Below are positions 1-11,315 of a stretch of 64,000 bases of DNA, piece after piece; the first letter of the stretch is position 1, and the number at the start of each line of letters is the position of its first letter. The stretch is from Haemaphysalis longicornis (lineage: Eukaryota > Arthropoda > Arachnida > Ixodida > Ixodidae), in contig CM023449.1 in assembly GCA_013339765.2 (NCBI GenBank), positions 106,494,417-106,558,416 of the forward strand, in the 5' to 3' direction. The translations under genes and the position numbers were made by a program. Below the pieces are notes generated by a model, which was not told the origin of the DNA, made no database searches, and was given only the letters and a program-made list of their open reading frames with translations.

Positions 1-3000
1 CTCTTAACCTATTATTTTTTAAACATAACACTCCGATGCTCAAAAAAACTTTGTTATTTATTTCTGAATTTTCTGAGTAGCATAAAGCGTAATCTCTGTA
101 TTTTCGGCCGTAATTGCCAAGCCGTCTGTTGCTGCAACGCAGTTGATCACAAGGGTGGCTTGGTGGGCGGCGATGCAGGTTCAAGAAACAACAGGACAAG
201 GCGCTGACAGGACACGAGTTCGGCGTTGTTGGGGCACTCTGTACAGCATTTTGTGCATTTTAATTTTGCTGTACGTAATTTACGTAAAATAGAAGAAGGT
301 ATTTATTTTTAAAACATTCTTTTAAACGGCGTAAATGATGGCCTTTGAAATGAGACCGTTTTATTGTATTTTAGCAAAGGCCAAATATTTAAGAACCTTA
401 CCCGCCGGGGCTAGAAAAAATTGTGACAATTTACATTACACATTATGGATAAGGAAACTATTTTCATGTAACTTTTGAAGAAATAAATAAAGTATAAAGC
501 CACAGAGAAATAAAACATCACTTCTCACATATTCAAGCAGGGAAGGCTAGAAGCATCTTCAAAGACAGCGAAAGCTGTTAATGATGCGTCATGCAGTGGT
601 CTCTGTCCCCCTTTTCCTCGAGCGAGTTCACGATAGAAAATGCACTCTGCTAATTTCTGAACAAACATTCGCCGGACCTCAGAGGAAGCTTTGGCGACAG
701 TCCTTTAGTGACAAGACGACTTGACGGATAAACCAGAAACAGTTAGGTTTAACTGTAAAGAAAACGCCTGCTTCGCAAATAAAGTTCTCGGGAAAACAGT
801 CCACGAATCTATTACCACGCCATCCCAAGAGTGGTATTGTGCGGACAACTAATTATCAACATCAACAGTGTTATCAAGGTTTCCTAATATTTCCACCAAC
901 ATGACGCAATCACGTTCCTTTGTCATGGGAATGCTTGGGTTCTCACTGAATACTGGCGGCTGGCGGATTTCCAGTGATACTCTAAGGACGAGCTGGAGAG
1001 TGGTAGCAACCTTTTAACTTGAAACATACATTACCCTGTAGAATAAATGTCCAGTTAGAACACCTGACAAGAGGAACGTGGCAGGAATGACTTCACCCAG
1101 AAAGCCTTTAGCGGGAGCCTACACGTGGCTTCTGGTCTCACTTGACCGGTTTGAGAAACACAATTCTCGTTTTAATTTTAGAACGTTTTCTCTGTCTGGC
1201 TTTCCGTGGTAGTTCCAGGGTTCGGAATGTACCTCAGCACAACCAGAACCTGACTTTGCTGAAATTTTACTACTGCAAACATTACCTCAGAGCGCATATT
1301 ATGCCAAATGTTTCCTAACGATGCGGCCCCAAAACGACATCCGTCAGTCTTGAATGGCCCTCCTAGGAAAGGCTGCGTAGGCCTCCATCAACAACCAATC
1401 ACCAGCTGAAGCTAAGGAAGGAGCTGTCGTATACGCCTTCTCCTGTACCCAGCCTACTACTCCCGGTAGGGAAAACGAATAAGCACCCCCCCCCCCCCCC
1501 CCGCACTTCAAGGCTGGGATGTTTTGCACTGCGACCCGCTCCTTTCACCGAGACAAATACACATCCCTCGTTCTTGAGTCTATCTGGAGTGAGAGGAACC
1601 TAAACCGCATACGTCTGACGGGTAGAAACAAGCCGCATGAGAAGTGACAAAACTCCTTCTCAGACACATACACTCGCTTCCTCGGACACGACAAAATCCC
1701 CGACCGCTCACGTCTGTCCCGAGGTACGCTTCTCCACACGACCGAAACCCATCTAAGGCGCAGGCACGTCACTATAGAAATGGTACCCTTTCTATACCCT
1801 AAAAGCCTAAGGCACAATTTCCACGAATTGCCTCTCTTGATGCAGCATAATTAAGCGGACGGAAAACTCTCCCAAATGTTTGGGTAAACCCTCCCACACT
1901 CTTTCGAGAGCAAATCCTGTAAATTCTCCGGTGAAACTGAGGTGCGCCCTGTAAAGCTCAATCTTGTGTGATAAGTCACGGCTAGTCGACGTGGCTGTAG
2001 CGCTGTGCGAGGCATGTCAACTGATGTCTGATCACACTGCATCCTGAAGGCTTCAATAAGGTTGCGTCAAGAAATAAGCTAGCTATTGCTCCTTGTTCAA
2101 GAACGATCCGACCGCTGTAGGTTCACGTGAGCAGGCCGAGAAGTGTAAAGCACACACGCACTGTTGAAACCACGTCATAGCAGACACAGACAAGAGTCAT
2201 GCCGCCACAAATATGCCGAGTACTTCTTTCACCATCACAAACGGCGAAAACATAAAAATGCACACATTACTCTTCCTGTCATCAATGTTGCTCCATATTT
2301 CCCTACAGTTTAGTGCAGCTGCAAGCGATGCTACCAACCCTGTTTTAGTCTCGAAATATTTCACGCCTCCCTGAACAGATCATTTTTACTTGAGAATATA
2401 GTTTACTCTCATTTTCCTTACACTGCCCAACCCAAATCGATAACTGACATTCACCACACAGTAACGTTGTTTTATAGCTGTTTTGAAAGTTCATGCCGAA
2501 AATTAGCAGAATCTGATTCTACCACCAACCATTATCTTATATTTTACGTCCTATAGAAACAGAATGCCTGGGCGTACGTTTTCAGAAATAACTCATTCTA
2601 TATTATCACAATTGTTCTGGAAACGGCAAGGTTTACTTTTTTGAGGAAAACACCTTGCTAACAATTCAAACGTCTGTAATCTCAAAGTTACTTTCTTAAC
2701 CTCGTACTGTAAACGTCTGGAAGATGCAACATTCGGAAACCTCACAAATAACCTAAATAAAAGCATTTACCCTAATGCAACACTGTTTACGCAATAATTC
2801 CAGACGCAATCCCAATTATGCCAGTTTTATATGCATATCTGCTGTAGTATGAAAACGGTGTGAACGGTCATGAATTATTTTTCGGTTTCTCGAAAGCCAT
2901 TGACAGTGCGTCTATTTGCTACTGCTGGAGAAACGTAACACCACTATTGATAGTCTGGAACTTCTTAGTTTAAAATGTCAATTCCGCAGAAAACGCATAC

Positions 3001-4640
3001 AAACCTTTAAATTTTGGCTAACTAACGGCCATTAGACTACTCGCCTTTAACCGTAACGGTCCTATCCGTCTTTTGCCAGTTGTAAGTGCTGGATTCATGC
3101 TTTCCCATTTTCACACTAAGCAATAATGGAAAAATTCCACTTTCAGTGGATGGGATGATTTTGTGGTACAGATATAAAAATCAGAATTGCGTAGTTCTAT
3201 AGTAATTTTTCATCGCATTTCTTCTCGTTGTTAGACACTTAAAGAATTATGAGAATTATAAACAGTATATTTCCGACCGTTTTAGGCGCCGCACGAAAGA
3301 CGCATTCAGTGGATAAACACGAAAATGCCGTTGCTAGTTTTGTTCCAAATTCCTCTCCAAACAGATCAACTTTATTACGAATAAGCAATAAATAAATGTG
3401 CAATCGTCCCTGTACGCACCAATAGAATGGAAGCTCTTGGTATAAATGCCGCCAATCTACGATATGTTCAAATATTTATGACTCCTTTGGAGCTCGCAGT
3501 AGTTATGTGAGGTACTACAGGAAACATCTGCAAATAAAGCTCTGTCTGCATCTGCCATCACCTCGATTTTGATTTCTTGAGCAATACCAAACTCCTTTTC
3601 TCGTTTATAGCAACCGTAGCTCCACGTGCAGACAGAACGCGAAAAGTGTTAGTACCTTGGGCTCCCGCTCTTCGGATAATTGTAACTTAAAATTATTTTA
3701 ACCACTCACGCTGGGTTCTTTTCATGCCCTCAAAGTTAAACACTGTTTTTTCGGCAAATATATGTTCAAGCAAAGTTTCATTCTCGGCAGAATAAAAAGG
3801 GAAATGCACCTTTTGGCTCAACCCATCTGTGTCCCTCCGTAGAAATTTGTCTGTTATTGATAGCCATAGGGGTTGGCAATATGACTTTGTGTGCAAGTTC
3901 ATCTTGTTTTTTCTGCACGAAGTTATCTGCCCACTGATGCCTTAGCCTCACATGGTTACAGTGTGTAGAAATAAATATGTAAAACTAGGCAGACTGCCGA
4001 ATATTCTTCTTATGTCTATAAGAAGCTTGGTTTCGGAAAAGACGAACTTCGCAATTATTCGGTGATCAGGATTTACGCCATTCTTATTTACCAAAGACTG
4101 TAAGACGTTATCATCGCTAAAGAATAAATGCAATTTGCCGAGTTTCTAAACTCATGTGTTTTTTTGATAAGGAGAAGTTTCAAGAGTGCAGTATTTGTCG
4201 CGAAACAATCTGCCTTGCTTTAAACATTAATGGCCAATTCGGTGCAATGAACGGTGTTTTTTCCTGGTCGTATGAAGTGACATAAATTTATCAAATAAAT
4301 GAACCAATACCGACAAGCAGCATAAGACGGCGAAAACAAGGCACCCGAAAAGTGCGTCTGTTTGCGTTGAAGTGTTCGTTCTTGGAACGGCGCAGTGAAA
4401 GTGTTTACGCAAAATCAACATAAAGCGCAATTTTTGAACGAAAATCAGTAGCGCGGCGCTAAAGCTAGAACCTTCAGGGCAAACGAACTGTATGAAAGCG
4501 AAACCAATGCAAACAAATTTTACAGCTCTTGAGTAAAAACGTCGGAACGCGATTATTCGTTTTTAAGAGTAAACCGAAAATTGGGTTCACGTAAGTAAGA
4601 CTGCTTCCCTGCAAATAACGACGCAAAGATCGAATATAGA
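1..4640. other. Unassigned AT-rich non-coding sequence
   Basis: I see no conserved protein motif, RNA gene or recognisable transposon in this stretch. Open frames are short (under about 90 codons), mostly on the minus strand, have no low-complexity-free conserved blocks and look like chance. It could be intron or intergenic host DNA, or very old repeats. It contrasts with everything right of about 7.7 kb, which is almost wholly transposon-derived. Confidence 0.6.
1486..1502. repeat. Poly-C tract (C17)
   Basis: An uninterrupted run of 17 cytosines sits in otherwise mixed sequence. It is a mononucleotide microsatellite; the exact length may be unreliable in an assembly. Confidence 0.9.
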
Positions 4641-4749
4641 TGCCTTACAGGTGTTCGGGTGGTTAGATGGAAATAAGAGAGTGTTTAATATTTGGTCCTC
4701 AGTGCCATGGTATTGTGCACTCCGAAGGAAGCGGTATTTGGACTCCAAT

Positions 4750-5110
4750 TTCGAAATATGCGTGTACACACTGTGGGCTCGTGACCCGTACGTGCCGTGT
4801 GCCCCTCGCGAGCGGGTCATTGCGCATAGTGCGCATGCTCCGAACACAAGTGTATCAACTACGCGTCAAGCCGCACATGCGGAAATGGACTTGGTGGTCC
4901 AGCAAAGCGGCCACATGTGAGCGGAAGAGGGAGTGCGCGCGGGTGGACTCCTGATACCATCTGCGGCCGCCACCGGCGGAAGAGACCAACGTAGGGCGGC
5001 TCTCCACAACCACTACCTCCGGAAAGTGCGGAGCAACCAGCGCCTACGGTTGCGCTCTTTACCCTACCTAGGCTGAAGACCACGTCTTGGGTAAACAGCA
5101 CCTGGCCGTG
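4750..5110. other. CpG-rich patch, function unknown
   Basis: This segment is visibly richer in G+C and CpG than its flanks and has several GCGC/CGCG-type words (for example near 4830 and 4936) and a NotI-like GCGGCCGC near 4964. Short open frames occur on both strands, but none has a recognisable motif. It could be a promoter or first-exon region of a host gene, or an old GC-rich repeat. The sequence does not decide. Confidence 0.25.
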
Positions 5111-5379
5111 ACTTGAACGACAAGCAGTGTTTCGTTTTCCGCAGTGTTTTGTTTACAAGCTTCAAACTCACCCTTCCGGTGCTCGCGTAATAGTACCGGC
5201 TAACATAATTTCTTTGTTTCCTTTGAATAAACCGGCGATTGGTATTCACGTGGGTCGGAGTAGCTTTGTCGGGTAGGTTTGGGCTCGCGAACTTATTGCT
5301 CTTCAAGGGGAATTCCTTCACTGGCGCCCACGTTATTTCGTTGTTTATTTTTCTTTAATTGTCTTCGAACCTCGACATC

Positions 5380-6789
5380 CCCCACTAGTTATACGCTGGA
5401 CGGCATGTTGGAATGCTTGTAGAGGGCCTTTATATGTGTCAATGATTGGTGGGGTCGCTAGCTCTTTTATGCAGCAACTACCTGCTTATTAGGTGCGCCA
5501 AAAGCCGGGCCTGCCAATGGCGAATTTAGCACTCAGCCAGGGGTCCACCAGAAGTCAATTCGGGACGACAACACTGGCGTAGAAAACAACGGCCGAAAGC
5601 TGCGCAGAAACTCCTGTGAGTGAGCCGCCAGGAAATTTTCGCTTACTGACGAATGGTGCTCTCATCGGATCGCCTTATTCGAGCGCGCATGCTCGCACCA
5701 TGCGTGCTCGTATCGGACCATTTGTTTCCTTCTGCCCCGGCTTTGGGGCTGTGTTTTGGTTCGGGTACACAACATTTTGCAGCTAAAACTATGTTGGCAT
5801 AGGAGAGTGCCATTTGTTCGTTAATATTTGAGGGGGGGTGAGGGGCTAGCGTTGAACGATCAACGTGACAATCCATCCGACCTTTCTAGGATAGTGTTAG
5901 AGAGGCTGATCCGCTATCAGACAACTTGCAGCCAATTCTTCGTCAGCTGGCTCAAATGATGGAAGTGAAGTCCAATTCACCTGATAGCTCTACTGACAGA
6001 AGTATTGATCGGGCTTCAAAAGCAACTGCTGACATTCCAAACCAGCAAGTTCAGCAGTGAGGCCTTAGGGGTAATCTGGTTTCACAAGCTACTGAATGCA
6101 ACTGTCGCTGCGGCGTGTCTTTGCAATGACTTGGGCGATGCCAACGCTATTGGTTCCACCTAAAAGAAATGGGTGTTCTGCTTTCTTATGAATAGTCTAA
6201 CTACCAACAAGCCGTGGCAATTCCACATAGGGTGTCAGTCTTGTCAGTCGCTTTGCGGGCGGTCGCTGCCATTTGAAGACGCCACCAGATGCCATTCGAG
6301 AATATTGTGGGCTCCCAGGTACACTTCGAGCTGGAGTTTCGGCCTCCTTGGTATGAGTGCAGGATTGTAAAAAAACGTCGCGCCCGGACACAAGGAGAGG
6401 ATGAAAGTGTTCGGGCTTAGGTCCGCTCTTTGAAGGGCCTGTACTAGCGAACGGATGCGGCGCACATGATGCGGTAAAGGGTTTCTGGTAAGCCCGACAC
6501 TGCCAACCCAGGTTCCAGACGTACTTGCGGTTCCGGCGGGTCTCCAACTTTGACGTCATAACACAAGCCACAGCTTTGCAGCTACAAGCTTTGCTGCTGG
6601 CCGCCGAATCCTATCACTGGTTTCCGCCTTCAGAATGTGCAAGAACCTTCGTATCCGTGTGCCTATACTGCACCCCCTGGGATAGACCAGCGGAGGCGCG
6701 GAGTTAAGCTAGCAACGCATTGGGAAAGGAAGGCAGCGCTGTTCGCAGAGGGAGGGCCACACAAGCGGCAATCACTGGAGAAATGCCAG
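5380..6789. other. Unassigned region with a possible decayed open frame
   Basis: No element family was recognised. Around 5900-6058 the plus strand reads open for about 50 codons with a Gln/Ser/Asp-rich composition that vaguely recalls gag-like or scaffold sequence, then hits stops. Longer antisense frames (for example 6197-6571) lack motifs. Treat as non-coding unless homology is shown. Confidence 0.3.
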
Positions 6790-7195
6790 ATGCCAGTAGC
6801 GGTGAGCGGCCAGGTCAAAAATGGTTGCAGCGATGACTCACCCAAGAGGTGCGCCTCGATTTTGGTATGCGGCAGCAGAGATGACTTCCCCAGTGGTGCC
6901 ACTGTGGGAAGCGGAGGGCTGCGGCACCGCTTTAGGAAGCAGTTGCAGGGCTGACCCACCCCAGTGGTGCGGCTCCGATTTCGCAACCGATTGCAAGGCT
7001 GACTTACAATAGCGGTGCTGCACAGCCGTGGAAAGCTGATGCAACAGAAACTCAAAATAGCGGTGCACCGCCACCGTTGGGAACAGCTACAGCGCTGGCA
7101 CACCCAATGGTGCGGCGCCACCTTGGGAAACTGCTGGACCACCGACTGACCCCAATGGTTCGGCGCCATCGTGTGAAATGGTTTTCAACCACTTA
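6790..7195. repeat. Degenerate minisatellite, unit about 48 bp
   Basis: Successive units of about 47-49 bp share the order: GTGGTGCGGC-like core, a GC-rich middle, 'ggaa..gct/gatgca', then 'gctgac' or similar, and an A/C-rich joint. The clearest units begin near 6841, 6958, 7007, 7055, 7102 and 7149; one unit near 6888 is longer. Units differ by many substitutions, so the array is old. The repeat period creates long spurious open frames on both strands. Confidence 0.7.
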
Positions 7196-7199
7196 ACCC

Positions 7200-7702
7200 T
7201 CCTAGAGCTACCGTGCCGCATTGTGAGAGTTGTTTGGGCCAGGCGCACCTGAGTCTAGTAGCGCCAGGAGTCCACATTGACTAACCAGTGGCCCGCACCA
7301 CTTGCAGATGCCTACAACGACTTCGTGTCCGTATCACCGGCGTTTGGTTACGAAAGAAGGAGAAATGAAGTGCTCTAGGAGTCCCAGAAGTCGAACGCAA
7401 CCAGATCGGTGAGCTAACAAAAACCCTCTAGCCCTGTCACACGCGCTTAACGGGCTCAAACGACAGCGCACTACTAGCACCCGGGGGCGCACGGTGAACA
7501 AATCCTGGCTCAACCTAAATAAAGGCGGTGCTCGATATTTCAGCAGTGCACGGATCCTTGGACGCGGCAATGTGGTGACCCGCTCCCGCCAAAACTGACA
7601 AATCACGTCGAAATAGTAGGTGAATACGGCGGCGGAAAAAGCAAAGCCAGCACTCCACACCAACTACCTTGCTGGAGGCCCCACCATACATAGAGGCTGT
7701 TT
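7200..7702. other. Unassigned spacer
   Basis: No motif or repeat was identified between the minisatellite and the 3' end of the minus-strand L1/Tx1-like element. A minus-strand open frame at 7334-7663 has no recognisable domain. Confidence 0.5.
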
Positions 7703-7889
7703 TTCTTTAATGCCGGTCTTCGACACAGCACAGAAACACAAAACAAACTTATTCACATGAGCAACTCGAGCGACAAGCCACCAACCTATGAAGGCTGATG
7801 TCTCTCTAAAATTCCCTAAGCGTAGTCAAGGGTTCTATTCTTGACAGCCACTCAGGAGCGCATGCCTTGCGCTTCTGGACTTCTACGCA

Positions 7890-8340
7890 CTATGACATGG
7901 ACTCACGAAAACACTGCCGCGTAGGGCGGGCGTCCACATCAACGTGGAGCCAGGCCATGCGCGAGCGCCATATGCTATGCAAGTCCACCAACATAGCGAG
8001 GTCCAAGGGCGCCCCCTCCTTGTTTTCTACCGCTAGATAGCGTATGTCATGGGGGCTCAGCGGGAAATCTTTATGAAGGGTCCTCTGGAGGACATCCCAC
8101 AAAAAATACTGCAGCCCAACAATGTAGAAAAATGTGCTCAATCGTTTCTGGTTGTTTACAAATTGAACACTGAGTTCCCCATTGCACAGATATCCCTCTA
8201 TCCTGCATCCAGGTTCCAACAGACAAGGTACCTGTGTGTAATTTGAAGAAAAAAGTTTTCACACCAGGGTGAAACTCCATTCTTTTGACGTGCTTTAGCA
8301 CATTTTGGCCTGGCCCAGCACGGTAATTACATCTATACAT
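7890..8340 (-). pseudogene. C-terminal Cys/His domain of the L1/Tx1-like element
   Basis: The frame at 8340-8071 has the pattern C-x2-C, then ETIEHIFLHC, the usual C-terminal zinc-finger-like motif (CCHC) of L1/Tx1-type ORF2 proteins. It follows a conserved 'FKLHTGTLSVGTWM' segment. A frameshift near 8130 moves the continuation ('FLWDVLQRTL' to the last residues) into the frame ending at 7890. This lies directly downstream of the RT core, as expected for the same element. Confidence 0.65.
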
Positions 8341-8492
8341 AAGGTCGGGGAAAACAACATCGCAAATGTCCTTTTACAGTTTCTTGCGTGTCACAGAGGA
8401 CAGGTACTCGTCAGAAAAACCTGCGATTAGAAAACGGCCGTCATAACTATTTTCTTAAAATACCCATACACGCCACCTGGCATGCACCATGT

Positions 8493-9602
8493 TCATACTA
8501 GATATTCCGGCATAGCACGTGCCAGCCGTACTTGCTTGACACTCTGCAAGAACGGGTCATGAACATCTCGCCAAAACAAAAACCGGTTTACCAGCTGTCG
8601 CACATACAGGTGCGCCAGCCCCAAGCCACCATCTCGGACTCTCCAAAACAGGTCTGTTCTGCTGCACCTCTCCCATGTTGAGACCCAAACGAACACCGCA
8701 GATACACGGTGAAGCCGTTGGACTTTGATTCGCGAACAATGCAGTACCTGTATGATATACCAGATCTTCGTTACAAAGAATAAGTTACATGCCGTGGCCC
8801 TTGCAAAAATGGACAACCCTGCCCCCTTCCATTTCTCGGCTTTCTCCCTCAACGCCTGTGTCTGGCTACGCCAGTATGGTTCAGTATCCCTGTAATATTC
8901 CAGTTCAACGCCCAAGTTCTTCACTGGAGTGGTGACCCAACTAATATTAGCGAAGGTTGGCGGTGTTGACGACCATTTACAATGCCGAAATCCTAGGCAC
9001 TTTGCCCAGTTCACAAAACTACCCGTCACCATGCCAAACGTTTTGACAGTGTCCACTACCAACTGAACGATTTCTTTGTTCATACAAAAAACGGCCACGT
9101 CGTCTGCGTGAGCCAAAAGTTTAATTTCTGACTCATGCAGTCGGAAACCTGGATGGCACTATTTCTTATTACACTCATACACAGGGCTTCGATGTATATG
9201 CAAAACAATAGGGGGCTGAGGGGACAGCCCTGGCGCACCGAACGCTGCACTTCAATTGCGGGTCCCAACTTTTTGTTCACGATCAGCTGCGTAATGCACT
9301 TGCGGCACGCCATGGCAACTCCCTCATTAATTACAAATCCAACGTTCACATGGTCCAAAATACAAAACAATATCTCGTGTGACACACAGTCAAACGCTTT
9401 TTCCAAGTCAATCTGAGACGAGGCGGCGTGGGGCGGGACGTGCACCAGCGTCCGCTTATGAAGAACAATCAGCCCATGGTGAGCGTTTGGCCGTTGGCTT
9501 TTTGAGAACGTGCTGCTAGCTAGAGTATGAACCACCCTGAGAAATACGGGCGCGTCTGATTCTGTTATTGTAGACCTTGTCGGAAAACGGTGCTCAGCGA
9601 GG
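8493..9602 (-). pseudogene. L1/Tx1-like reverse transcriptase core, frameshifted
   Basis: Reading leftward, the frame contains the palm motif A block DLEKAFDCVSH, the motif B block RQGCPLSPLLF, then a frame change near 9100 leading to the catalytic block HADDVAVF (motif C, with the two Asp retained). Downstream come the conserved stretches around 'LGVELEYY' and 'GGLGLAHLYVRQ', typical of the thumb and post-RT region of L1/Tx1-type proteins. One frameshift separates motifs B and C, so no full enzyme can be made. The N-terminal endonuclease is absent or unrecognisable. The 5' side is cut at the I-1 insertion. Confidence 0.75.
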
Positions 9603-9616
9603 AAGATCAGACACCC
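9603..9616 (+). repeat. Target-site duplication, left copy, of I-1
   Basis: The 14-mer AAGATCAGACACCC occurs here and again at 15230-15243, immediately after the ATC-repeat tail of the I element. This defines the insertion. Confidence 0.9.
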
Positions 9617-9710
9617 CCCGCACGGGGCACCTTGAGTATTCATGGTGACGGTACTGGCGAAACCGCGGACCCCGAGCCCCCAAACATAAGCTGGATCCAT
9701 CCGTGGCGAT

Positions 9711-11277
9711 GTGTTTATAGGTGGAGGGTTAGAAACCACGAACGGTGGCCGTCGGAGCCCAGGTCAAGCTCCGGCGGTTGGGCTCCCTGTCTGTTCACCA
9801 GGCAGGGAGCTCCGGGACCTCTTTGGCTACCAGGGTAAGGTCAAAGAAGAAAGTACCCCCGTCTCCCTGCTTTTATACTATGCTATATGGCATTTTCAAA
9901 CCCCCCTCCCCCCCTCCAAACGTGATCGGTCCCTGAAAAGGGGCCGCACCGAAGTTTCATTCCCGCCCCTTCCAACAACTGTCTTTTCAACAACCGTGAA
10001 TAACTATGCTCGTTTCCTTGTGATAGAGTCAGCTGACTCAGCAAGACCTGTCGCTTCCCTGTCTGTATTCCTGGTTTTGAAATTCCTGCAAAACACAATA
10101 GGTGGCAAGTATCAAGCTAAAAAGCTTAGGACGGCAGAAATCCTTTTAAAACTCCATGCCGAACAAGAAGCCCGCACACTTCTTGAACAAACCCGCATCC
10201 ATGATCTAGACATCAGGGTCACACCCCACCGGAGCCTTAACAGCTCCCAGGGTGTGATTTCTGAGGCAGATCTTCTTACGGAAATAGATGCCGACTTGCT
10301 TGAAGGTTTAAAGGATCAGGGCGTCACAGCTGTGCGCCGCATCACGATGCGCAGGGATGATAACATAATCCCCACGAAACATATTATCCTGACCTTTAAC
10401 CGTTCCTCACTTCCTGAACATATCAACGCAGGCTTCATTCGATGCTACATTCGTCCTTACATTCCGAACCCGCGCCGCTGCTTCAAGTGCCAGCGGTTCG
10501 GGCACAGTACAACCTCTTGCCGCGGCAAAACAACGTGTGCGAAATGCGCCGCGCAGGACCACCCCACCGACAACTGTAATTCTGACATCCTCACTTGTGC
10601 AAACTGCAGGGGCCCACATGCGGCCTACTTCAGGAAATGCGAAAAGTTCTAAATAGAAAAGAAAATAATCAATCTCAAGGTAACAGAAAACATCACTTTC
10701 CCAGAGGCGCGGAAGAGGTTCGCCTCTTTCCCTCTAGGGAGGTACGCCGACGCAGCTCGCCGGGGGGCGGAGCGGCGTCTGGTTTCCACAGGTACCCAGT
10801 TCAGCGAGTCTGACCTGGTCCCTCTCCCGTCCCCTCCCCCCCCCCCCTGGGTGGCCTCTGGCAGCCCAACCCGCCACCACGCCGCTTGCTGAGGCAGCAG
10901 CGGTTGTGGTGGCAACGTCTTCCGTCGGGACCGGTGCCGCTCCCGCCTCTGTCTCCCCATCCTCCAGTGCATCGAAGGGTACCGAGGTGATGGACACCAC
11001 GGGCCCCGCACCGGCTCACACCGCCACCGCACCGCCCGTGCCACCTCTGGCGCCCCGGACGCCCTCGGCGGTGGCGGCTCAAACGAAGGGCTCCCGAGGG
11101 GGGGCCAAGTCCGGGGGGCCCGGCCCCTCGGGCCCCCCTCGGACATCCGACGACGAGATGGATGTCGGGCCGTTCCTGCCTGCAACGCAGCGCAAGGAGC
11201 GGCCACCGACTTCCAAGCCTACAGACAGGCCCAAAAAGCCCAATCCCAGAGTAACAGCCCCGAAAGATGACACATGA
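9711..11277 (+). pseudogene. I-1 ORF1 (nucleic-acid-binding gag-like protein), broken
   Basis: ORF1 proteins of I elements bind the element RNA in ribonucleoprotein particles. The C-terminal part of the first open segment (to 10652) has a CCHC knuckle, CFKCQRFGHSTTSC, followed by two further Cys-rich knuckle-like units ending near 'CANCRGPHAAYFRKC'. The frame is cut by a TAA at 10650-10652, but the same frame continues with recognisable sequence ('NITFPEARKRFA') beyond it, so the stop is probably a mutation. A C12 tract at 10836-10847 probably caused a further frame change, because the remaining Pro/Ala-rich tail is open in another frame (10906-11277). Confidence 0.75.
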
Positions 11278-11315
11278 ACACACACACACATTCCAGTCAT
11301 TCTTAAATGTAAATA

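Noticed and set aside
4587..4954. Overlapping open frames on both strands in the CpG-rich patch (86-95 codons)
   Set aside because: GC-rich sequence lowers stop frequency on both strands at once. No conserved motif, splice context or homology was recognised.
6663..7169. 168-codon minus-strand open frame
   Set aside because: It coincides with the 48-bp tandem repeat, whose period is a multiple of three, so one stop-free unit gives a long frame without selection.
9617..9739. N-terminal extension of the minus-strand L1/Tx1-like RT beyond 9602
   Set aside because: The sequence right of the 14-bp duplication is I-1 5' UTR, so the open antisense reading there is accidental.
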